From the NCBI RefSeq assembly GCF_000422905.1, contig NZ_AUGY01000025.1:27740-91739 (forward strand): a stretch of 64,000 nucleotides of DNA, read 5' to 3'. Position numbers and translations under genes: made by a program. Each line of letters opens with the position of its first letter. Within the stretch, counting starts at the first letter, position 1. Shown here piece by piece: positions 45,921 through 55,379 of the stretch. The DNA is from Paenibacillus alginolyticus DSM 5050 = NBRC 15375 (lineage in GTDB: Bacteria; Bacillota; Bacilli; Paenibacillales; NBRC-103111). The notes beneath the pieces were generated by a model. The model had not been told where the DNA came from and searched no databases. It saw only the letters and a list, made by a program, of their open reading frames with translations.

Positions 45921-46931
45921 ATGGGGATCAAACTTAGCATTTTGGATCAAAGCGTTATTTTCCCTGGGGAGAATGCGGAAGCCGCGCTGCAGCATACGGT
46001 AGAGCTTGTACAATTAGCGGAAAAGTTGGACTATCACCGCTTTTGGGTATCGGAGCATCATGATTCCGATCAATTGGCAGGTTCATCGCCCGAAGTGCTA
46101 ATTTCTCATTTATTAGCGAAAACAGAGCGCATTCGCATTGGCTCTGGCGGCATCATGCTGCAGCATTATAGTCCATATAAAGTTGCTGAAAACTTTAATG
46201 TCCTGGCTTCATTAGCACCTGGGAGAGTAGATCTCGGTATCGGAAGGGCGCCAGGCGGGCTTCCTCGATCTACCAAGGCTCTACAGCAGGGCATCACGGA
46301 GCCAGCTACTTTATCAGAGAAGCTGAAGGAACTCAAACAATTTGTTCATAATCGATTGGATGTTGATCATCCGCTTACCGGTCTTCGGGTATCTCCGATT
46401 CCGACACAACCAGCGGATATCTATCTGCTTGGCGCCTCTGCGGCGAGTGCAGAATTAGCTGCTGAATTAGGGCTTCCTTATGTATTTGCCCAGTTCATTA
46501 ATGGTGATCATGCTGTGGCAGCTGCCGCTTTCGAAGCGTATCACACTGGATTTAATCGAGAATATGGCGGACAGCCGAAGGCGATCTTGGCTTTGTCCTT
46601 AATTGTAGCTGACACAGAAGAAGAGGCCAACGTGCTGGCTGGCGAGTATAAAAATGTTAAAATCCATTTGGAAAACGGCAAAACCTTGACGGTAGGAACC
46701 CTTGAACAGGCCGAGGAGTATGGACGGCAAACGCAAGCCAAATTCACCGTAGAAGAGAAAGCGGCGGAGATTACGAAAGGCACCAAAGAATCCGTCCGCC
46801 AAAAGCTGCTGGACATCCAGCATACGTACGGAGTAGATGAGTTCATCGTTACTACGTCGGTGAAGGATTTCGCCAAGCGCTTGCGATCCTTTGAATTGCT
46901 TAATGAGGCGTTCTCGGAGCTGCTTGTGTAG
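45921..46931 (+). CDS. LLM-class flavin-dependent monooxygenase (YtmO-like)
   Basis: Luciferase-like FMN-dependent oxidoreductase of 336 aa (MsnO8 subfamily): SILDQSVIFPGENAE, RFWVSEHHDSDQLAGSSP and GSGGIMLQHYSPYKVAENF are characteristic. B. subtilis ytmO lies in the same place and takes part in oxidative cleavage of S-modified cysteines. ATG 45921 follows CGGAGTGG; the upstream TTG in frame is less likely. Confidence 0.9.
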   Translation: MGIKLSILDQSVIFPGENAEAALQHTVELVQLAEKLDYHRFWVSEHHDSDQLAGSSPEVLISHLLAKTERIRIGSGGIMLQHYSPYKVAENFNVLASLAPGRVDLGIGRAPGGLPRSTKALQQGITEPATLSEKLKELKQFVHNRLDVDHPLTGLRVSPIPTQPADIYLLGASAASAELAAELGLPYVFAQFINGDHAVAAAAFEAYHTGFNREYGGQPKAILALSLIVADTEEEANVLAGEYKNVKIHLENGKTLTVGTLEQAEEYGRQTQAKFTVEEKAAEITKGTKESVRQKLLDIQHTYGVDEFIVTTSVKDFAKRLRSFELLNEAFSELLV

Positions 46932-46966
46932 GTAAAAGGCATATGTCTTCTAGAGGGGGAATGAGC

Positions 46967-48154
46967 ATGAGTGATGCGCTATCGGAACAATTGCAGTCGG
47001 CATTTGATCAGAAGCTGATAGCGATTCGGCGCCATCTGCATCAAAATCCGGAATTATCGAACGAAGAAGTTCAAACCACCGCATCGATCCGAGGCTGGCT
47101 GCAAGAAGCGGGCATCCGAGTGGCTAACTTTCCGCTGAAAACAGGTCTCGTCGCGGAAGTTGGAGGTCTGCACGAAGGACCCATTATTGCGCTACGAGCA
47201 GATATTGATGCTTTGCCTGTCGAGGAAGCTACTGGACTGGCTTACGCCTCATTGGTTCCGGGCACCATGCATGCTTGCGGACATGATTTTCATACCGCAG
47301 CCATACTGGGCGCCGCTTTCTTATTAAAGCAGCAAGAGAAGGAGCTGCGGGGGACGGTTCGCTTCATTTTCCAACCGGCGGAGGAGAAAGCGCAAGGAGC
47401 GGAGCAGGTCATCAGAAGCGGTGCTTTGGAGGGGGTTCAGGCGGTATTTGGGATGCATAACAAACCCGATCTTCCTGTGGGCACAATCGGTATTAAACCG
47501 GGACCGCTCATGGCTTCTGCAGATGGCTTCGTTGTTGAAATCGAGGGAAAGGGTACACATGCTGCGGTGCCTGAAGCGGGGATTGATCCGATTGTAACCG
47601 GCGCACATATCGTCACAGCACTGCAAGCGATTGTAAGCCGGAATGTGAGTGCGCTGCAAAGCGCTGTGATAAGCGTCACCAAGATACAAAGTGGAACCGC
47701 TTGGAATGTCATTCCGGATAAAGCTGTGCTAGATGGAACGGTGAGGACATTTGACGAGGAAGTTCGAGCCACAGTTCTGAACAGGTTCGATCAAGTGGTT
47801 CATGGTGTAGGGGCTGCTTATGGAACGAAGGCATCTGTCCGATGGATCAAGGGTCCGCCAGCCGTGCAGAACGATGCGGGGTTAGCGGAATTAGCAACGC
47901 GAGCAGCGGATCTTGCAGGTTTGCAAGTCATTACGCCTACACCATCGCTAGCTGGGGAAGACTTCGCGTTCTATCAGAAGAAGGTGCCGGGTATTTTCTT
48001 ATTCATGGGTACATCGGGTACGCAGGAGTGGCACCATCCCGCTTTTGATCTCGATGAGCGCACGCTGCCGATCAGCGCCAATTATTTTGCCATATTAGCG
48101 GAGCAAGCTCTTAAGCATATAAGCTCTGAATTCGAAGTGGAGGTATCAGGATGA
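46967..48154 (+). CDS. M20-family amidohydrolase (N-acyl amino acid deacylase)
   Basis: Metallopeptidase-like deacylase of 395 aa. Metal ligands are visible in MHACGHDFH and QPAEEKAQGAEQ, and a final His in EWHHPAF; a lid/dimerization domain is inserted in the middle. HipO/YtnL/SndB-type enzymes remove the N-acetyl group from processed cysteine derivatives, fitting the acetyltransferase encoded at 48681. ATG 46967 follows AGAGGGGGA by 8 nt. Overlaps the DinB gene by 4 bp. Confidence 0.9.
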   Translation: MSDALSEQLQSAFDQKLIAIRRHLHQNPELSNEEVQTTASIRGWLQEAGIRVANFPLKTGLVAEVGGLHEGPIIALRADIDALPVEEATGLAYASLVPGTMHACGHDFHTAAILGAAFLLKQQEKELRGTVRFIFQPAEEKAQGAEQVIRSGALEGVQAVFGMHNKPDLPVGTIGIKPGPLMASADGFVVEIEGKGTHAAVPEAGIDPIVTGAHIVTALQAIVSRNVSALQSAVISVTKIQSGTAWNVIPDKAVLDGTVRTFDEEVRATVLNRFDQVVHGVGAAYGTKASVRWIKGPPAVQNDAGLAELATRAADLAGLQVITPTPSLAGEDFAFYQKKVPGIFLFMGTSGTQEWHHPAFDLDERTLPISANYFAILAEQALKHISSEFEVEVSG

Positions 48155-48630
48155 GTCAACTTGTAATCGATATTGGGCCTTATATAGATACAAATAAACA
48201 GCTGAGAGCTGCGATTGACGGACTTACGGATGAGCAGTTGACATGGAAGGAGAACGCGGATAAATGGAGTGTGACAGAAGTTCTATCTCATTTGACCGAT
48301 CACAACATTGTTGTTTCCTTTCGCATTCGTGAGATCATCTCTGGATCCACGGTCCAACTGCCTGCCTTTGGGCAAGATGCTTGGGTAAGTAGTTCCAAGG
48401 CGAATGAAGGCGCAGCTGTAGATATTTTGGACGCCTTCCAAGCGTTATTGACCTATAACAGCTTATTATTGCGAAGATTATCCCCCCAAGATTGGGAGAA
48501 AACGGGTGTTAACTTCAAAGGACAGACGTTAGCATTAACGGATGTCGTTCAATCTTTTACCGCACATGTTCAGGTGCATCTTGCCCAAATAGAGCGGATT
48601 AAAAAAGCTAAGCAAACAGCGGCTCTTTAA
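48151..48630 (+). CDS. DinB-family protein
   Basis: Four-helix-bundle DinB/YfiT-like protein of 159 aa (LTDEQLTWKENADKWSVTEVLSHLTDHN). Members use three His residues for a divalent metal and include thiol-dependent transferases (bacillithiol). His residues at SHLTDHN and near FTAHVQVHL fit that. ATG overlaps the upstream stop. Its membership in a sulfur operon makes a thiol-transfer role plausible. Confidence 0.82.
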   Translation: MSQLVIDIGPYIDTNKQLRAAIDGLTDEQLTWKENADKWSVTEVLSHLTDHNIVVSFRIREIISGSTVQLPAFGQDAWVSSSKANEGAAVDILDAFQALLTYNSLLLRRLSPQDWEKTGVNFKGQTLALTDVVQSFTAHVQVHLAQIERIKKAKQTAAL

Positions 48631-48680
48631 TGATATAAAACCGACTAAACCTATATGTGATGGAAAGAGGTGTGGGGGAA

Positions 48681-49211
48681 ATGAGTACAAATAGGATACG
48701 GATTCGTGAAGCCCTTGCGGAAGACCGTGAGCTGATCAGGCAGCTTCTTATTGATGCCTACAGTCAGTACGAAGTGGATCTCCCTCCCGAAGGATGGCAG
48801 CAGTACAAAGACAACATACTTGCCTCTGTAGATGGCGACGCTCCTTCTGCACGACTAATTGCCGAAATCAATGGGGAAATCGTGGGCAGCTCCCTCTTGT
48901 TCCTGTCTTCCCAGGTTGCCTATGGACTTCCTGAATTAGATATCCATACGCCGATTATTCGCTTATTGGCTGTTTCCCCACAAGCTAGAGGCAAGGGAGT
49001 CGCTACGGAGCTTATTAAAGAAAGCGCGCGGCGAGCGCTGGAATTGGGTGCATCGACGCTGCACTTGCATACTTCCGATATGATGGAATCTGCCGTGAAG
49101 CTTTATGAGCGTTTAGGCTTCGAACGGGCATTTGATAAGGATATTCAGAAGGGCGAAAACCTAGTTAAGAGCTACCGTCTGCAGCTCAAAGAAGCAGCGA
49201 TTCTTCAATAA
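48681..49211 (+). CDS. GNAT-family N-acetyltransferase
   Basis: Acetyltransferase of 176 aa with the acetyl-CoA motif [19 protein letters not shown]. In the B. subtilis ytmI and yxe clusters, GNAT enzymes acetylate S-modified cysteines (for example S-(2-succino)cysteine) as first step before monooxygenation and deacetylation; the gene set here would allow the same cycle. ATG 48681 follows a G-rich Shine-Dalgarno (GTGGGGGAA). Confidence 0.85.
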   Translation: MSTNRIRIREALAEDRELIRQLLIDAYSQYEVDLPPEGWQQYKDNILASVDGDAPSARLIAEINGEIVGSSLLFLSSQVAYGLPELDIHTPIIRLLAVSPQARGKGVATELIKESARRALELGASTLHLHTSDMMESAVKLYERLGFERAFDKDIQKGENLVKSYRLQLKEAAILQ

Positions 49212-49233
49212 TAATCATAAGGACGTGATGACG

Positions 49234-50562
49234 ATGACAAAACAAAAGCAATTGAAGCTTGGAGCTATCATTCATGGTGTCGGTGGAAACATATCGGGAT
49301 GGCGTCATCCCGAGGCGATTACGGACGCCAGCGTCAACTTTGGTTTTTATAAACAGCAGGCTCAGAAAGCTGAAGCCGGTAAATTCGATCTGGTTTTCAT
49401 TGCGGACGGTCTGTACATTACCGAGAAATCGATCCCTCATTTTTTGAATCGGTTTGAACCGATTACGATTCTTTCGGCGCTGGCTGCTGTCACGACCAAC
49501 ATCGGTCTTGTGGGTACGCTTTCGACCTCCTACAGCGAGCCTTTTACAGTGTCCAGACAATTCGGCTCGATTGATCTGATCAGTGATGGGCGTGCAGGCT
49601 GGAACGTCGTAACTTCACCTCTTGAGGGATCGGCTAGAAATTATAGCAAAGACCAGCACCCCACACATCCCGAACGATATCGCATCGCGAATGAGTTCTT
49701 GGAAGTAGCGCGTGGGCTTTGGGATTCCTGGGAAGACGATGCATTCATCCGAGATAAAGAAAGCGGCGTATTCTTTGATCCGAGCAAGATGCATACGTTG
49801 AACCACAAAGGGGAGTTTTTCTCCGTGCAGGGTCCGCTTAATATCGCGCGTTCGAAGCAAGGGCAGCCGGTTATTTTTCAGGCTGGAGCGTCTGAGGATG
49901 GGCGGGCTTTCGCGGCTAAAGTTGCTGATGCCATATTTGCCGGACACGAAACGATTGAGGAAGCCAAGGCTTATTATCAGGATATTAAAAGCAGAGCGGT
50001 AGCTTATGGACGATCAGCCGATCAGCTTGTTATTCTTCCTGGGATTAGCCCAATTATCGGACACACGGAAGAAGAAGCGGAAAGCAAATATCAAGAGATT
50101 GCTAATTTGGTTACGATTGATAAAGCATTGGATTTTCTAGGGCGCTTCTTTGAGCACCACGATTTCTCTCAATATCCATTGGATGAACCTTTCCCGGATC
50201 TCGGTGATTTCGGCAGCAACAGCTTCCGCAGCGGTACGGATAAAATCAAACAAACTGCGAAAGAGAAAAACCTCACGCTTCGACAAGTGGCGCTTAGCGT
50301 GGCAACGCCGCGCAATGAATTTACGGGAACACCTGAACAAGTGGCAGATCGTGTCGAACTCTGGTTCAAAGAAGAAGCGGCAGACGGCTTTATTATTGCT
50401 GCAGCTCTTCCCAAAGGGTTGGACGATTTTGTCGACCTCGTTGTGCCAATCCTGCAAAAGCGCGGTATATACCGCAAAGAGTATGAGTCCGACACGCTGC
50501 GCGGAAACTTAGGCGTCCCGATTCCTGCTAATCGCTACACGAAGGTAGAGGCCACAATCTAA
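49234..50562 (+). CDS. NtaA/SnaA/DszA-family flavin monooxygenase (YtnJ/YxeK-like)
   Basis: FMNH2-dependent monooxygenase of 442 aa with family segments [31 protein letters not shown] and [19 protein letters not shown]. Relatives YxeK and YtnJ (CmoJ) cleave C-S bonds of N-acetylated cysteine derivatives. AAGGA at 49219 is 10 nt from ATG 49234 and 4 nt from ATG 49228. Last gene of the operon, followed by a terminator. A flavin reductase partner was not found nearby. Confidence 0.9.
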   Translation: MTKQKQLKLGAIIHGVGGNISGWRHPEAITDASVNFGFYKQQAQKAEAGKFDLVFIADGLYITEKSIPHFLNRFEPITILSALAAVTTNIGLVGTLSTSYSEPFTVSRQFGSIDLISDGRAGWNVVTSPLEGSARNYSKDQHPTHPERYRIANEFLEVARGLWDSWEDDAFIRDKESGVFFDPSKMHTLNHKGEFFSVQGPLNIARSKQGQPVIFQAGASEDGRAFAAKVADAIFAGHETIEEAKAYYQDIKSRAVAYGRSADQLVILPGISPIIGHTEEEAESKYQEIANLVTIDKALDFLGRFFEHHDFSQYPLDEPFPDLGDFGSNSFRSGTDKIKQTAKEKNLTLRQVALSVATPRNEFTGTPEQVADRVELWFKEEAADGFIIAAALPKGLDDFVDLVVPILQKRGIYRKEYESDTLRGNLGVPIPANRYTKVEATI

Positions 50563-50586
50563 TCGTTAGGGAATATTGGACTATTT

Positions 50587-50609
50587 AACCGCCCGTTTTG
50601 GGCGGTTTT
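50587..50609 (+). terminator. Rho-independent terminator of the cysteine operon
   Basis: AACCGCCC (50587-50594) and GGGCGGTT (50600-50607), loop GTTTT, then TT. Confidence 0.88.
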
Positions 50610-50764
50610 ATGACGTTTAGGTTGAAGTATTTCCCAAAGCAGCTTCGAAATTCCAATATTTGAAAACATATGTCTAATCGTTTAAACTGTGAACATAGAC
50701 TATTGTGGAGAAAAATGTAGCCTATAGTCAAAATGTGTTACTAAATCTTATAGGTGGTGCTGAA

Positions 50765-51211
50765 ATGAGTACGTTTAAATCATGGTTTTCAAATGCAAAA
50801 TCAAACTTGTCTGACCAAGTCAAAAAGTTTCAAAACAAAGATTTTCTGGATGCCGTTGTAGCGGGTTGTGCGATAGTAGCATCAGCTGATGGCAGCATTG
50901 GTAATACAGAAAAAGAAAAAATGATTGGTTACATCAGCCGCAGCGAAGAGCTTAAAGTTTTCGATGTGAGTAATGTCATCTCTCGTTTCAATCACTTTGC
51001 TGGCAATTTTGAGTTCTCAAACATTGTAGGCAAGCAAGAGGCGCTTAAAGTTATTTCCAAGTTTAATAATAAGCCTGAAGTTGGACGAATCATCATTGCG
51101 GTATGCTGCGCAATTGGTGCTGCAGACGGAGATTTTGATGAACAAGAGAAGAAGGTTGTCAGAGATATTTGTACAGCGCTGAACCTCAATCCTGGCGAAT
51201 TTAGTCTGTGA
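50765..51211 (+). CDS. terB: TerB-family tellurite-resistance protein
   Basis: A 148-aa helical TerB-type protein. The core CAIVASADGSIGNTEKEKM and IGAADGDFDEQEKKVVRDI contains the two acidic motifs that bind metal at the membrane inner face. In Ter systems TerB links TerC in the membrane to TerD-type cytosolic proteins. ATG 50765 follows GGTGGTG; the upstream in-frame GTG only adds 20 unlikely residues. First gene of the ter locus. Confidence 0.88.
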   Translation: MSTFKSWFSNAKSNLSDQVKKFQNKDFLDAVVAGCAIVASADGSIGNTEKEKMIGYISRSEELKVFDVSNVISRFNHFAGNFEFSNIVGKQEALKVISKFNNKPEVGRIIIAVCCAIGAADGDFDEQEKKVVRDICTALNLNPGEFSL

Positions 51212-51317
51212 TCGTCGATTTACAAAACATTTAATCGGAAAAATGAAACGTGTTCGAACTTCATCCGTATCAAATGAAAGAGTGTACGAATACAGGACAT
51301 GAGAGGAGGTGACCTCG

Positions 51318-51917
51318 TTGACAATTAGCTTGGTCAAAGGTCAAAAAATTGATTTAACCAAAGGTAATGCGGGTCTTTCCAAAGTTGTAGTTGGACTAGG
51401 TTGGGATCCTGCGGTTGTGGAGAAGAAAGGTTTCTTCGGATCCAAAAAAACAGCTGTTGAAATTGATTGCGACGCTTCCGTCATCTTATTAGATGAGAAT
51501 GGGAAATTGACGAAAGAGAAGAATGTTGTTTTCTTCGCTAACTTGCAAAGCCCTGATGGTTCCGTTGTTCACTCCGGTGATAACCGCACGGGGGAAGGCG
51601 ATGGCGATGATGAGCAAGTATCTGTTAATTTAGGACAAGTTCCTGCGGATGTTAGTAAAATCGTATTCGTTGTTAATATCTACGACTGCGTAAATAGAAA
51701 ACAAGATTTCGGTCTCGTTCAATCCGCCTATATCCGTTTAGTAAATGATTCGAATAACCAAGAATTAATTAAATTTAATCTGACTGAAGATTATTCCGGT
51801 AAAACATCCCTGATTGTTGGTGAACTTTATCGTCATAGCGGCGAATGGAAATTCAATGCGATTGGTGAAGGCAGCACAGATACAACGATTGGCCAATTAG
51901 TTAAACGATATCAATAA
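51318..51917 (+). CDS. TerD-family protein 1
   Basis: Cytosolic calcium-binding TerD-family protein of 199 aa: SLVKGQKIDLTKGN, GLGWDPA, HSGDNRTGEGDGDDEQ (Asp-rich Ca2+ site) and ELYRHSGEWKFNAIGEG. It has an insertion EKKGFFGSKKTA after the first strand which the next two paralogues lack. TTG 51318 is the start (AGGAGG 8 nt upstream). Confidence 0.9.
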   Translation: MTISLVKGQKIDLTKGNAGLSKVVVGLGWDPAVVEKKGFFGSKKTAVEIDCDASVILLDENGKLTKEKNVVFFANLQSPDGSVVHSGDNRTGEGDGDDEQVSVNLGQVPADVSKIVFVVNIYDCVNRKQDFGLVQSAYIRLVNDSNNQELIKFNLTEDYSGKTSLIVGELYRHSGEWKFNAIGEGSTDTTIGQLVKRYQ

Positions 51918-51953
51918 GATTAAACAAATCCCCTATAAAGCGAGGTTATTTCA

Positions 51954-52535
51954 ATGGCAATTTCACTATCCAAAGGTCAAAAAGTAGATTTAACAAAAAC
52001 AAACCCAGGTTTAACTAAAGTTATTGTTGGTTTAGGTTGGGACACGAACAAATATGATGGCGGTAAAGATTTCGATCTAGACGCTTCCATTTTCGCTGTT
52101 AATGCTACTGGTAAAGTAGGATCTGAATCCGATTTCATCTTCTACAACAACCCGAAGAATGCGAACGGTTCTATCGTACATACCGGCGACAATCGTACCG
52201 GTGCAGGTGATGGAGACGATGAGCAAATCAATGTTGATCTGAGTGCAGTTCCGGCAGAAACGGAAAAAATTGCTTTCTGCATTACCATTCATGATGCTGA
52301 AGCAAGAGCGCAAAACTTTGGACAAGTTTCCAATGCTTACGTTCGAATTCTTAATGAAGGTTCCGGCGCAGAATTGATCCGTTTTGATCTTGGCGAAGAC
52401 TTCTCCATTGAAACAGGCGTAGTCATCGGTGAATTGTACCGTCATGCCGGCGAATGGAAATTCAGCGCGATCGGCAGCGGCTACAAAGACGGTCTTGCAG
52501 GATTAGCTCGCGATTACGGTTTGCAAACGTCCTAA
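51954..52535 (+). CDS. terD: TerD-family protein 2
   Basis: A 193-aa canonical TerD/TerE protein with [28 protein letters not shown] and [18 protein letters not shown]. The paired Asp clusters bind two Ca2+ ions. GCGAGGT precedes ATG 51954. Together with its paralogues it would assemble with TerB/TerC under envelope or oxidative stress; function inferred from the family. Confidence 0.92.
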   Translation: MAISLSKGQKVDLTKTNPGLTKVIVGLGWDTNKYDGGKDFDLDASIFAVNATGKVGSESDFIFYNNPKNANGSIVHTGDNRTGAGDGDDEQINVDLSAVPAETEKIAFCITIHDAEARAQNFGQVSNAYVRILNEGSGAELIRFDLGEDFSIETGVVIGELYRHAGEWKFSAIGSGYKDGLAGLARDYGLQTS

Positions 52536-52540
52536 GATCT

Positions 52541-52619
52541 TACTTATTATGCTAGTTTTTTTGCGAAAACTCTAAGATAATGCTTACGATGCTAGTTTTC
52601 TTGCGAAAACTCTAAGGAG
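52541..52619 (+). repeat. Two 40-bp tandem repeats with hairpins before the third terD gene
   Basis: The unit ATGCTAGTTTT(T/C)TTGCGAAAAC + TCTAAG occurs at 52549 and again exactly 40 bp later at 52589. Each copy folds as AGTTTT/AAAACT. The second copy ends in AAGGAGATG, the ribosome binding site of the gene at 52628; the first has AAGATAATG at the same place. Confidence 0.75.
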
Positions 52620-52627
52620 ATGCAGCA

Positions 52628-53215
52628 ATGTCAATCAGCTTGTCAAAAGGTCAACGAATTGACTTAACGAAGACCAATCCTGGCCTCACTAAGGCTATTA
52701 TCGGATTAGGTTGGGATACGAACAAATATAGTGGTGGTCATGCATTCGATTTGGATGCGTCGGCCTTTCTGCTGCATGCTGAAGGTAAAGCCAAAGGGCT
52801 TGAGGATTTCATTTTTTACAACAACTTAGTTGGTGTGGGTGGTTGCGTTCAACATACGGGCGACAATCGGACAGGTGATGGGGATGGGGATGACGAGCAA
52901 ATCAAAGTTGATTTCTCCAAAATCCCTGCGCACATTCACCGAGTCGGCATTGCAGTAACGATCCATGATGCGACTAATCGTGGTCAAAATTTTGGACAAG
53001 TATCGAATGCGTTCGTTCGTCTTGTTGATGAGGTAACGAATCGGGAGATTTTACGTTATGACTTAGGCGAGGACTTTTCGGTAGAAACAGCCGTTGTCAT
53101 TTGTGAATTGTACCGAGACAGCCAAGGTCAAGAATGGAAGTTCCAAGCTGTTGGAAGTGGTTTTCAAGGTGGTCTTCAAGCCCTGTGCAAAAACTACGGA
53201 CTTGATGCCCAGTAA
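52628..53215 (+). CDS. TerD-family protein 3
   Basis: A 195-aa TerD paralogue: [45 protein letters not shown]. In the conserved C-terminal part ELYR is followed by [15 protein letters not shown], with a two-residue insertion relative to paralogue 2. AAGGAGATG lies 8 nt before ATG 52628 and belongs to a duplicated hairpin element. Confidence 0.92.
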   Translation: MSISLSKGQRIDLTKTNPGLTKAIIGLGWDTNKYSGGHAFDLDASAFLLHAEGKAKGLEDFIFYNNLVGVGGCVQHTGDNRTGDGDGDDEQIKVDFSKIPAHIHRVGIAVTIHDATNRGQNFGQVSNAFVRLVDEVTNREILRYDLGEDFSVETAVVICELYRDSQGQEWKFQAVGSGFQGGLQALCKNYGLDAQ

Positions 53216-53287
53216 ATTCAGAATCAGGTGGGGTGGTGCTAGTAAGGCATCACCCTTCAATTATGGAGTACGGAAGGGACAGCCCTT

Positions 53288-54541
53288 ATGCATATATCTC
53301 TTGTAAAAGGCCAAAAGACGGATGTAACAAAAACAAATCCGGGACTCTCACAGATTGGTATTGGACTCGGATGGAACTCTCCTGCGAACATAGATCTGGA
53401 TACCTCAGCATTCTTGTTAGGCGCTAGTGGGAAGGTAGATAATGACGAACAGTTGGTATTCTACAACAATCCAACAAAAAGCGGTGTGAATTTCATTGAT
53501 CAACCCTCTCATGGAACCGATAAGAAGCAATTTACGATTCAATTTTTGGGCGTTCCAGCCAATGTTGAGAAAGTTGCTATCACACTAACCATTCATGAGG
53601 GTGAGAAGCTAAAGCAGCAATTCAGCCAAGTGACACAAGCTTATTTACGGATTTTTCATCCTAGCACAGGGCAAGATATGTTGCGATATGAATTAGGAAA
53701 TCAATTCTCCGTTGAGACAGCTATTGTTGTTGGGGAATTATATAGATACGGCACAGAATGGAAATTCAGTGCGATTGGATCTGGATTTTCCGGTGGATTG
53801 AAAGCGCTGTGCGGTAATTTCGGAATCGAGGTTAAGGATGAACCCACACCTAGCCCTGTACCTAATCCGACACCGACGCCTCCCCTAGTTCCAACACCGG
53901 CGCAAGCTGGTAAGCCTCCCCTCATCCCTCCGGCACCAATTAATCTGAATAAGATTGAATTGAAGAAGAAGGGCGATCGCATTAGCCTTGAGAAGAAGAC
54001 AACAGGCAATCTCGGGGAAATAGTCATTAATTTAAACTGGAATCAGAAGAAATCCGGTGGATTTTTCGGTAAAAGCAAAGTGATCGATCTGGATCTTGCT
54101 TGTTTATATGAATTGAAGAACGGTGAGAAGGGCGTTATTCAAGCGCTTGGCAATCGATTCGGTTCACTCCATCGAGAGCCGTATATTGCCTTAGACGGTG
54201 ATGATCGTACGGGCTCCGTCACTACAGGGGAGAATATTCGAATTAATGGAAATAAGCTCTCTGAGTTTGAACGCATTCTAATTTTTACTTTCATTTACGA
54301 AGGTGCAACCACTTGGTCTGAAGCAGATGGCGTAGTGTCCATCAAGCAAGATGGCGGACCTGACATCGAAGTGAAATTGAATGAACATGATAATCGTCAG
54401 GGCATGTGTGCTATTGCATTAATTCGTAACCAAAATAATGAAACATTTAGCATTGAGCGGCTTGTTCAATATTTCTCCGGTCATAAAGCGTTAGATGAAG
54501 CCTTTGGATGGGGAATGAGATGGGTTGCTGGAAATAAGTAA
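53288..54541 (+). CDS. TerD-TerA fusion protein
   Basis: A 417-aa two-domain protein. Residues 1-~185 form a TerD domain (SLVKGQKTDVTKTNPGL) in which the central Asp-rich Ca2+ site is lost (FIDQPSHGTDKKQ instead of [16 protein letters not shown]). A Pro/Thr-rich linker (about 190-222) leads to a TerA-like domain with its own site DGDDRTGSVTTGE and the closing segment AFGWGMRWVAGNK. One metal site seems to have been moved to the second domain. Confidence 0.88.
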   Translation: MHISLVKGQKTDVTKTNPGLSQIGIGLGWNSPANIDLDTSAFLLGASGKVDNDEQLVFYNNPTKSGVNFIDQPSHGTDKKQFTIQFLGVPANVEKVAITLTIHEGEKLKQQFSQVTQAYLRIFHPSTGQDMLRYELGNQFSVETAIVVGELYRYGTEWKFSAIGSGFSGGLKALCGNFGIEVKDEPTPSPVPNPTPTPPLVPTPAQAGKPPLIPPAPINLNKIELKKKGDRISLEKKTTGNLGEIVINLNWNQKKSGGFFGKSKVIDLDLACLYELKNGEKGVIQALGNRFGSLHREPYIALDGDDRTGSVTTGENIRINGNKLSEFERILIFTFIYEGATTWSEADGVVSIKQDGGPDIEVKLNEHDNRQGMCAIALIRNQNNETFSIERLVQYFSGHKALDEAFGWGMRWVAGNK

Positions 54542-54572
54542 ATAATTGCGAAATATACAGGAGGGTCAAGGC

Positions 54573-55310
54573 ATGTCAGATTTTTTTCAAAGTTTTATCA
54601 ACAACTTCCTTAACTTTTTCAACTGGGAAGTGCTTTCAACAACACTTTCTGATCCGGTTAGCTGGGGTATTATCGGGACACTAGTTATACTAGAGGGTCT
54701 TTTATCCGCTGATAACGCATTGGTACTAGCAGTAATGGTAAAGCATTTACCGAAGGAGCAGCAGAAAAAAGCTTTATTCTACGGACTCCTAGGTGCCTAT
54801 ATTTTCAGGTTTATAGCTATTGGGGTAGGTACATTCCTCGTTCAAATTACTTGGATTAAAGTGCTCGGAGGCGCCTATCTTCTTTGGATTGCTATCAGTA
54901 ATCTTTTCTTCAAGAAGAAGGAAGAGGAAGGGGAGGTTCAGAATAAAGGACTTTCCTTCTGGCGTACTGTACTTGCAGTAGAAGTCATGGATATTGCTTT
55001 TAGTGTCGATAGCGTACTTGCTGCTTTTGGTGTAAGTGACCAGGTTTGGGTATTGTTCCTTGGAGGCATCATCGGTGTACTTATGATGAGAGGTGTGGCG
55101 CAAGTCTTCTTAAAGCTCATTGACAAGATTCCAGAGTTGGAGAAAGCAGCCTTCATCCTTATTATCATTATTGGTCTTAAGATGATTGCCGGCGCATTCG
55201 GTGTTCATATTTCACATGTTCTTTTCTTCTCAACTCTGATTGTTATATTTGGAGGCACGATTGTATTAAGTTTACTTCGCAAAAAGGACAAGCAGGAATC
55301 AGCTAACTAA
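54573..55310 (+). CDS. terC: TerC-family integral membrane protein
   Basis: Membrane protein of 245 aa with about seven hydrophobic segments and the acidic intramembrane motifs LSADNALVLAVM and IAFSVDSVLAAFGVSD. Homologues are linked to metal (manganese) export or to anchoring the Ter complex. GGAGGGTCAAGGC precedes ATG 54573. Confidence 0.92.
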   Translation: MSDFFQSFINNFLNFFNWEVLSTTLSDPVSWGIIGTLVILEGLLSADNALVLAVMVKHLPKEQQKKALFYGLLGAYIFRFIAIGVGTFLVQITWIKVLGGAYLLWIAISNLFFKKKEEEGEVQNKGLSFWRTVLAVEVMDIAFSVDSVLAAFGVSDQVWVLFLGGIIGVLMMRGVAQVFLKLIDKIPELEKAAFILIIIIGLKMIAGAFGVHISHVLFFSTLIVIFGGTIVLSLLRKKDKQESAN

Positions 55311-55325
55311 TCATACTTACTATAC

Positions 55326-55354
55326 AATCCCTCCTTTATGGGGGGATTTGTTTC
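55326..55354 (+). terminator. Possible attenuator between terC and the biosynthetic genes
   Basis: AATCCCTCC and GGGGGGATT (55326-55334 with 55338-55347 region) form a stem followed by TTGTTTCTT. Moderate; it may reduce readthrough into the downstream module. Confidence 0.5.
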
Positions 55355-55379
55355 TTAAACGAAGAGGGAGGAATCGGGA

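Noticed and set aside
46541..46942. Minus-strand 133-aa frame in the YtmO-like gene
   Set aside because: Serine-rich shadow of a conserved monooxygenase C-terminus.
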